A DNA stretch of 64,000 nucleotides, taken from Ischnura elegans (Eukaryota; Arthropoda; Insecta; Odonata; Coenagrionidae). Location of the stretch: the NCBI RefSeq assembly GCF_921293095.1, contig NC_060254.1:1674001-1738000 (forward strand). Reading direction: 5' to 3'. The notes beneath the pieces were generated by a model, which saw only the letters and a list, made by a program, of their open reading frames with translations, was not told the DNA's origin and made no database searches. Of the stretch, positions 57,812 through 64,000 are shown one piece after another. Made by a program: the position numbers and the translations under genes. The first letter of the stretch is position 1; the number at the start of each line of letters is the position of its first letter.

Positions 57812-60046
57812 CTCAGGAAATGAAGCTCATAAAAGTGAAAAACCTTGCAATTTTTTCAAACTGAATCGATTTGCACCAAAATTTGGGAATAGACTAATTA
57901 TACCCCCTACTTCAAAATCTATATCATGCCGAAGGGCGCTTTTTATTTTTTAGGGGTGAAAACTACCCCTAAAAGCTGGAACTTAAAAATTTATTTTTTA
58001 AAGCTAAATACGAGTAAAAATTAGTTAAAATTATTTGCATAATTATTTTTTTTTGTTTGGAAAATAATTTTAAGGCGTTTCAACCCATAATAATCAATCC
58101 TTATTGGGGGTTAATGTAAAAAAGAATTTTCAAACTGAATCGATTTGCATAAAAATTTGTGATTATACTAATCATACCTCCTTTAAAAATTTTTTTCAAA
58201 CCGAATCGTTTTGCATAAATATTTGGGATTAGACTAATCATACCCCTTTCTTCAAAGTCTATATTATGCCGAAGGGCGCCTTTTATTATTTAGGGGTGAA
58301 AACTACCCCTAAAAGCTAAAACTTAAAACATTATATTTTAAAGCTAAATACGGGTAAAATTTTGTTTAAATTATTTGTATGATAATTTTTTTTTGTTTGG
58401 AAAATAATTTTAAGGCGTTTCAACCCATAATAATCGACCCTTATTGGGGGTTGATGTAAAAAAAAATATTTATCACATTGTATCTTCTTATTCACTTTCT
58501 TACTCCTTTTATTATGTATTCACTTTTTTCTCTCATGATTTTAATCACTGCACAGAAAAGATATAACAATAGGATAAACAGAACAAACTTCGTCATGGTA
58601 ACATAAACAAATAAATGTACATTTATGTAGACATTACATGAAACACAATCAAACGGAGACTGTATGGCTTCCAGTCTTCCCACCACATGCATGCTCACAG
58701 GTAAGCGAGAGCTCACATACTCACACATGTGTATGTATATATACATCTTATGGGTATGTGTGTTTATTTTGTAGCAAATTTGAGTGTGTCGTTAGCTTCT
58801 AACGTAAAGTACAAAAAGTATATGCTGATTATGAGGAATATTATGCTCTGAATTGTGGATTTCGAATTTTTCGAAAATAAATTTGATTGGTATTTCAAAC
58901 ATAGCTCCTTTATTTTTTATTATAGAAAGTTCATTTAAATTGTATTTTGTAGGGATTTTATTGACTAGAAGGTCATATGAATTAAATTTTTTTCGAGTCA
59001 TTAATTTTGAAAGGGTAATTTAAGGGTTTAAATAAGGTGGAGCTGGAGGTGGAAATAGAGGTTTTAATTATCAATATCTCACCAAATATTTATTGTATAT
59101 AAAATTAAAACACACTAAAATATTTGAAAATAAAGAAGCTACAATTTAATACTCTTGCATTTTTTTCATATATCCAGTTTTTTTTGGAGTTATTTTGAAT
59201 AAAAGAGCATTTTTAACGAAATTTTAGAAAATGAATTTTCACTTTTTCCTCCAATTTTTTCAAAATTTAGAGTTGTAAATTAAAAAAAACTTCTAGGATC
59301 AATTGAAAATACTTAAATAAAGAGAAATACTGAAGGGCATTGATCAATTTTGTCTAGTGTGGTAATAAGGAGTTGTTTTCACTGATTTTTTCGTACAAAA
59401 AAGTAGGGACTGATCTTATTTTTAATCATAACTCGCTCAAATTTCATGATAAAAAATATTTGTTCTCATTATAAGAAAGTTTTTTAAAAACACTTTTAAA
59501 CAAATCATATAATTTTTCCTCGAAAATTATATTTTTCCCGCTATTTGGTATTGAATCTTTCAAATTTAGCGTATGACAAACAATAGATAACCATCAACAA
59601 GTTGTAGCTCGGTCCGAATTGGTCATAAAGGTAATATAAAATAAGATTTTTATTTAATTTTTTACAGGCTACAGTTTTGTAATTCACAATTTTCTAATAA
59701 AATTAATACTTTTCAAGTTATTTGCCTATAATCGATTAAAATCGTTGATTTTTTCGTCAAAAAACTGTTACTTTCAATCGCTAATAACTCGAAAAATATT
59801 AATTTTACGCAAAAAATGGAAAGAACATTTTATTCTTAGAATTTATTTTTCTATCGATTCCTGTAGTCAAAATATAATTAATATTTTCCACCCCCGAGAT
59901 GGGGTGGAAACCACCCCCAGGGTAAAAGCGCCCGTCGGCATGATATAGATTTTGATTCTTGGTATATTCCCTACTTATTGTGAAAATTTCAAGAAAATCG
60001 ATTCAGTTTGAAAAAATTGCAAGCCAAAATGCTTCATTTCCTGGAC
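57812..60046. mobile_element. Non-autonomous element with long terminal inverted repeats and internal tandem repeats
   Basis: Left end CAGGAAATGAAGC then TTGCAATTTTTTCAAACTGA, ATCGATTT and AAAATCTATATCATGCCGA (to about 57945). The right end carries the same blocks inverted (about 59910-60046). About 130-150 bases of imperfect terminal inverted repeat result. The interior holds two tandem units of about 270 bases and long AT-rich sequence; no transposase frame (longest 84 codons). It looks like a deletion derivative of a DNA transposon. The superfamily is not determined and no target duplication was resolved. Confidence 0.7.
57855..58470 (+). repeat. Tandem repeat of about 270-bp units
   Basis: Unit 1 (about 57855-58125) and unit 2 (about 58192-58470) share AGGGGTGAAAACTACCCCTA, GGCGTTTCAACCCATAATAA and TTATTGGGGGTT blocks in order. 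A partial unit start lies between them (58126-58190). All lie inside the TIR element, with the first unit beginning in its left terminal repeat. Confidence 0.8.
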
Positions 60047-60049
60047 TAA

Positions 60050-61125
60050 TATGACGTTCTCTGGGTCTGCTAGTATAACTATAAACAGTACGAGAAGTTC
60101 CCAAAAGACGGCATTACAAGATTTTAAATTAATTCAAAATGTGATTGCGAGGAATGATTTGGCAGAGGTTTGAAGAAGCGGGCAGGGTTCATCAAGCGGA
60201 ATGTGAGAAAATGAGCGGATGAATAAGTGAAAGAAAGCTAAGTTTTTCAACTGGTTATTTGATGATAATGAATGAACGACTTTCGGCGATCGGACGCAGT
60301 CAATCTCAGCGGCAGATGATTAGAGTGGAGTCCATTCTCGCCACCAATCCATTCAAAAGAGCGAATCGGCCCCCGTCTCCGGCTTCTCCTCCCCACAAAT
60401 GATGTCTCCACACTGAAACCAGGTCCGCCCACAAGCTCCGCAGTGGCGGGATGACAGTTCCTGGAAATCGTCTCCGGCAACGCCCTACCCATTTGACGAC
60501 AGACAAATGCCGCGCGCCGCTCAAAATGCGACCCAGAGCTGGATTGGAAGAGGGAAAGCTCGACACGACAGAGATCCCGCTACAATTCACTCGACAGCCC
60601 AAGGGAAGCTTAAATACTCTCAACATTGGTCAAACAGGCAAATCCGTTGAATCAATTATTACGGCGTGAAAAACAAATGCCTCGTTCAATTTACGATTGT
60701 TCCAGGAATCGTTGGAACTATCTTGCATTCACACAACGATGGTTAAATCTGTGCTGCCCTTTAGCGCTGACATCTAAAGTGAACGGGAAATTGACGGTTA
60801 GGAAAGTTGTGGAGGTATTCAGGGACAAGATATTACTGTATTAAACGTGTATTTACCGAATAATTTTTCTTCCACCCATATTCTTCCTTCCTAGGACAAA
60901 TCTATGAAAAAATAGAGCAAAGGGAGCTTTACGAACTTTTCCTCTTTCTCTCGTCGCTTCCTCTTCCGGTCTCACAGCGCCTATCCGTCGTAAAGTGGCA
61001 ACGTTCGGAACTACCGTAACTATTGTCAGGACATGCATTTACACTGCTAGTTCAGCCAACTATCGTTAGGACGATCTCTCGGACAATCGTAATCTGAACG
61101 AGGCAAAAGGTTGTCGCGCCGTCTG
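60050..61125. other. No recognisable gene
   Basis: 60290-60630 is GC-richer and opens 72-106-codon frames on both strands without motifs. The rest is AT-rich. Confidence 0.4.
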
Positions 61126-61127
61126 GC

Positions 61128-61335
61128 TTTTTCCACTTGCCGCAAATATGTTGTGCAGATGGAAAAAGCCAGAAATCAGAGGGTAAAAATGCGGCCTCAT
61201 TTGGACGGAACTCGGATAGACTCAGCGGAAAAATGGTTCCCAGTCAGGCCCCATTTTTATCCTCTGATTTTTTACTTTTACCATCTACCACAGTACCGCA
61301 GTCCTCGTCCTTTTTCTATTATATGTTCTTATCCC
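61128..61335. repeat. Two SINE family C body fragments in inverted orientation
   Basis: 61146-61196 carries AGATGGAAAAAGCCAGAAAT and AGAGGGTAAAAATGCGGCCT. 61240-61315 carries the complement (CCCCATTTTTATCCTCTGAT and CCATCTACCACAGTACCG). The downstream fragment also shares TCCTTTTTCTATTATATG with the SINE at 61545-61795. As RNA the pair would fold back on itself. Confidence 0.65.
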
Positions 61336-61452
61336 TTTCTTTCCTTACCTCTGAAATTATTGGTATGTTTGCGCTTAAGGCGTCGCTTGAATAAAATGAA
61401 TGAAGTAGTGTGTGTGTGGCTAATTCTTCCTTCGTGGCGGGACTTACGCCCA

Positions 61453-61516
61453 GAGCCATCTTTTGGCCATCTCATTAGGCTACATCTGGGGGCATTGGTC
61501 GCATAAACCCCCGCCG
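61453..61516 (+). repeat. 65-bp direct repeat, copy 1
   Basis: CATCTTTTGGCCATCTCATT then AGGCTACATCTGGGGGCATT and GGTCGCATAAACCCCCGCCG recur nearly identically at 62134-62197. The copies bracket about 615 bases that include SINE family C. Confidence 0.85.
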
Positions 61517-61544
61517 AAAACACTTAAGATAAAATCAGCCTCAT

Positions 61545-61795
61545 AACTCGGTGGTCTGAGCATCCGCCCGGAAAGCAGAAAGTCCCAGGTTCGATTGCAG
61601 GCCTCGATGGAATTTTTCCATGTGTTTTCGGCCTTCATCCCATCTCCACGCCACGCAGTGTAATCGTCCTGTGTTCATGCTCTAAGTGGGAAGACCGGTC
61701 CCAGTCAGTCCGCATTTTTACCCTCTGATCTCTGGCTTTTTCCATCTACCACAGCACCGTTGTCCTCGTCCTTTTTCTATTATATGTATATATAA
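61545..61795 (+). repeat. tRNA-headed SINE, family C
   Basis: A tRNA-like head with CATAACTCGGTGGTCTGAGC (A-box-like) and CCCAGGTTCGATTGCAGGCC (B-box-like) is followed by a body with TTCCATGTGTTTTCGGCC and CCGCATTTTTACCCTCTGAT, ending TTTTTCTATTATATG at about 61787. Fragments of the same body occur at 37595-37710 and 61128-61335. It is the most complete member in the window. Confidence 0.8.
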
Positions 61796-61799
61796 TATA

Positions 61800-62132
61800 T
61801 GTGGCACATGAAAGCATATGATGCTTTACTAGCGGAAATACGGCATAGTTGCATTTTGTGAAAAAGCGGGGTGAGGGGGAGGAACGCTCGGGTAATCACT
61901 TCAATCCTGAGAAACTCGATGAGCAAATAAAGCCCACTTGACTCCTAGGACGCACCTGGTGTTTAATAGATGTCTGTGCAGGGGACGACTATTGTCAAGC
62001 GTAAATATTATATGATGATGAAATGGTAAGAAGATTTTTCTTTCTCCCAGCCACCGTATGCCATTAGCCTAAACGCACCTCAATCGTACATAATAAATTC
62101 CAAGTTAGTTCTCAAACCTCTGAAAAACAGGT
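61800..62132. other. No recognisable gene
   Basis: Spacer between SINE family C and direct-repeat copy 2, without recognisable features. Confidence 0.4.
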
Positions 62133-62133
62133 C

Positions 62134-62197
62134 ATCTCTTGGCCATCTCATTAGGCTACATCTGGCGGCATTGGTCGCATAAACCCCCGCCGAAAAT
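62134..62197 (+). repeat. 65-bp direct repeat, copy 2
   Basis: Nearly identical to 61453-61516 (one G/C change in the CTGGSGGCATT block plus a few 5' differences). The extra A-rich sequence after CCGCCGAAAA differs between copies. Confidence 0.85.
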
Positions 62198-62199
62198 AT

Positions 62200-62720
62200 A
62201 TTTTACTCTCAACCAATCCCTCAACCAATATTTTACTAATTCCAAACCTTGCTATGCTATATCTGATTGACCTCTGTTAAATCCACGATTTTAGATATTT
62301 CTGGCATGAGGAAAAAGACCATAAGCTTCTCCGTGAAACCGGTAAAATTCAATAAAATTTTGCGATATTTTACGACGCTTAAAGTCCATTGCCAGAGCAA
62401 AATAATTTCATGTGGTTGTATCTGAAGCGCTTTTATGGCCCCACGAAATTTCACGAAACAGATTGCTCCTGATGACCTCTTTCTCCTCCGGTGAACCACC
62501 GACGCGCGAACACGGTTGACGGCCTCCATAGACGGGGATAGATGAGGATGATCTCCATCTCTAATTCAGTTAAATTAATTAATCGATTCCAGATCACGCC
62601 GTGGAGGGCAGCACCTGAGTTCGTGAGGCCGTGGACGTGAGGCGCCTCTTGCCCCCCCCCCCCCCCCCCCGGGTCGATATGCTCCGTGCAAAAGTGACCC
62701 CTTTCTCCAACCGCCCCCCA
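62200..62720. other. No recognisable gene; poly-C run
   Basis: Mixed sequence with a poly-C tract of about 18-20 bases at 62652-62670. Confidence 0.4.
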
Positions 62721-62721
62721 C

Positions 62722-63126
62722 TTGTCAGGGAAGGCGGGTGGAGGGGTTGAAAATTGGGGGTGGTTGCGCACCCCTACTATCACTAACCAGTTCCCCTCGA
62801 GTGAGAAGCCCCCTCCTTCAACAACACCACTCTATGCTAAGTGTGCACGCATGTATGGATTAAAGGAAGACCTTGATCGCTGCATCCCCACGCTATACGT
62901 CCTTCAAACACTATACCTCATCCCTACTTCATCTGCTCTCGAATTAGCCGTTGAAAAAGTATTCCTTCAGGCCACGCTGTCGTTTATTGCAGAGGCAGAG
63001 AGGGCTATTACTTTAAAATTCTACCTTCGGACGAACACTGCGTTATTGCATGAAGTGGGCATTAGATCTAAAATCCTAGTGAATGCACTTCGGAGCGTTT
63101 CTCCCCTGAGCGAATCACGTAATTAA
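62722..63126 (+). other. Open frame of 134 codons, unidentified
   Basis: From about residue 42 (near 62845) the product becomes Leu/Ala/Glu-rich and helix-like (for example ALELAVEKVFLQATLSFIAE), unlike the Pro/Gly/Thr-rich N-terminal part from GC-rich DNA. No domain is recognised and no splice or polyA context is evident. It may be a chance frame or an exon fragment. Confidence 0.2.
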
Positions 63127-63129
63127 TGG

Positions 63130-64000
63130 ACGGACGTCTTTTTAATGCATTTATGTCACGCCGCAAATGGCAAAGAGCCAATATTTCACGTTCATCGCCA
63201 CGCTCATATAGAAATGCGCGTATCTGAGCGTTTCCATCATATCTCGAGTATTCAAACCTTACAAGCAAGTGCTTCGTTGCTATTTAGTGGCTGCGCAGAA
63301 TAGTTTTGCAGAATTGAATCCCAGTCTAAATCTAATCCAAACAGAATAGCAGTAGCTGACCCTGAATTGCTAGTTTAGGGGTGATTTCCTTCTAAATGTT
63401 TTTCTTCTCAAGATAAAGCTAAATGTATTAAAATCGGTCGTTAAGTAAAAATGTAGCATTTTTGTAAAATTTCCAATTGTAACCTTTAATTCATTAATAT
63501 TTTCGAATTTTGACAGACAAACCTGGAAAGAGCTACAAAGAATATTTACAGCATTTTTAAAAAACCACATCGTCTGTAAACAAATACCAGCCCCATAGGA
63601 AAAAAAGAAACAAGAGCGCGCATGCGCAGTAAACAAAATCCATAATGCCAATAGGTTAGTTTCCTTCATCAAAGAAAACGAAAGGCATTTATTGCGATTC
63701 GTTACCCAACATTAGTGTCTTCATAATATTGGTTGTATAATAAAAATTGTTTGGTTTTAGAAGTCCCAGTTTAGACGAATGTTAATAGTCAATTTTAACC
63801 TCATTTGAAAAAGGCCAGATTGGCGCCCATGCGATGCCACTCCACGTGACGTCACAGGGACCTAGTTTCTATGCGAGTAGATAGGAGTTTTACATTGTCT
63901 GAGATTACCAATGCATTAATGAGGCACAGACCTCAGGGGCACATGTCTTAATAATCACCTATTAAAATTGCCTATAGTCGGAAAGTTTCCTTCGTTTGAT
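63130..64000. other. No recognisable gene
   Basis: AT-rich sequence with a 100-codon minus frame (63370-63672) and no motif. Confidence 0.4.

Noticed and set aside
57855..58470. Satellite or CRISPR-like array
   Set aside because: Only two full units inside a transposon-like element; no unique spacers.
61550..61610. Functional tRNA gene on the plus strand
   Set aside because: A and B boxes are tRNA-like but the segment belongs to a SINE with a repeated body.

Overview
The window is eukaryotic nuclear DNA, most likely from an arthropod and probably an insect with a large, repeat-rich genome. It is AT-rich, has no operon-like gene packing, shows splice-site-delimited candidate exons, and is dominated by transposable elements: CR1/jockey-type and RTE-type non-LTR retrotransposons, Penelope-like elements, tRNA-headed SINEs and MITEs. 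I cannot name the species. No prokaryotic system, CRISPR array, rRNA gene or functional tRNA gene was seen.

Host-gene evidence is thin. (1) Bases 1-187 look like the last coding exon of a gene entering from the left, with a TAG stop and an AATAAA 27 bases later. (2) At 12566-16671 a small spliced THAP-like gene can be read in frame: an exon with the N-terminal half of a THAP zinc finger, two tandemly duplicated exon-like units, and a last exon with a stop codon followed by ATTAAA. One duplicated unit (13839-13915) keeps a 71-codon frame open; the other (13649-13731) adds an early stop, like a poison exon. (3) Weak exon or ORF candidates lie at 47268-47427 and 62845-63126. CpG-rich blocks at about 17.95-18.29 kb, 22.7-23.2 kb and 50.9-51.1 kb could be promoters or first exons, but nothing confirms this.

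Layout: 0-5 kb, end of an upstream gene plus a fold-back repeat with a hammerhead-like core. 5-10 kb, MITE, hairpin, dispersed repeat R1 and a decayed RTE. 12.5-16.8 kb, THAP-like gene whose last intron carries a TIR element with another palindromic MITE inside it. 17-31 kb, at least five CR1-family copies (one with a 592-codon open RT frame at 26.4-28.2 kb), a Penelope-like element with inverted terminal repeats (24.95-26.02 kb), and an RTE fragment nested in a CR1 fragment (30.3-31.2 kb). 31-42 kb, mostly featureless apart from SINEs and the second R1 copy. 42-47 kb, inverted repeat with hammerhead-like motifs, CR1 fragment, Penelope-like remnant with a well-formed hammerhead ribozyme motif, tandem duplication and MITE. 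49-54 kb, SINEs and a CR1 fragment split by a jockey-like element. 55.4-57.6 kb, RTE with a 739-codon open frame. 57.8-60.05 kb, non-autonomous element with long terminal inverted repeats and internal tandem repeats. 61-62.2 kb, SINEs and a near-identical direct repeat.

The elements interact mainly by nesting: RTE in CR1, jockey-like in CR1, MITE in TIR element in intron. The open CR1 and RTE frames suggest recent activity; the other copies are eroded. The signals most worth follow-up are the THAP-like gene with its duplicated exon and the set of hammerhead-type motifs linked to Penelope-like sequence.
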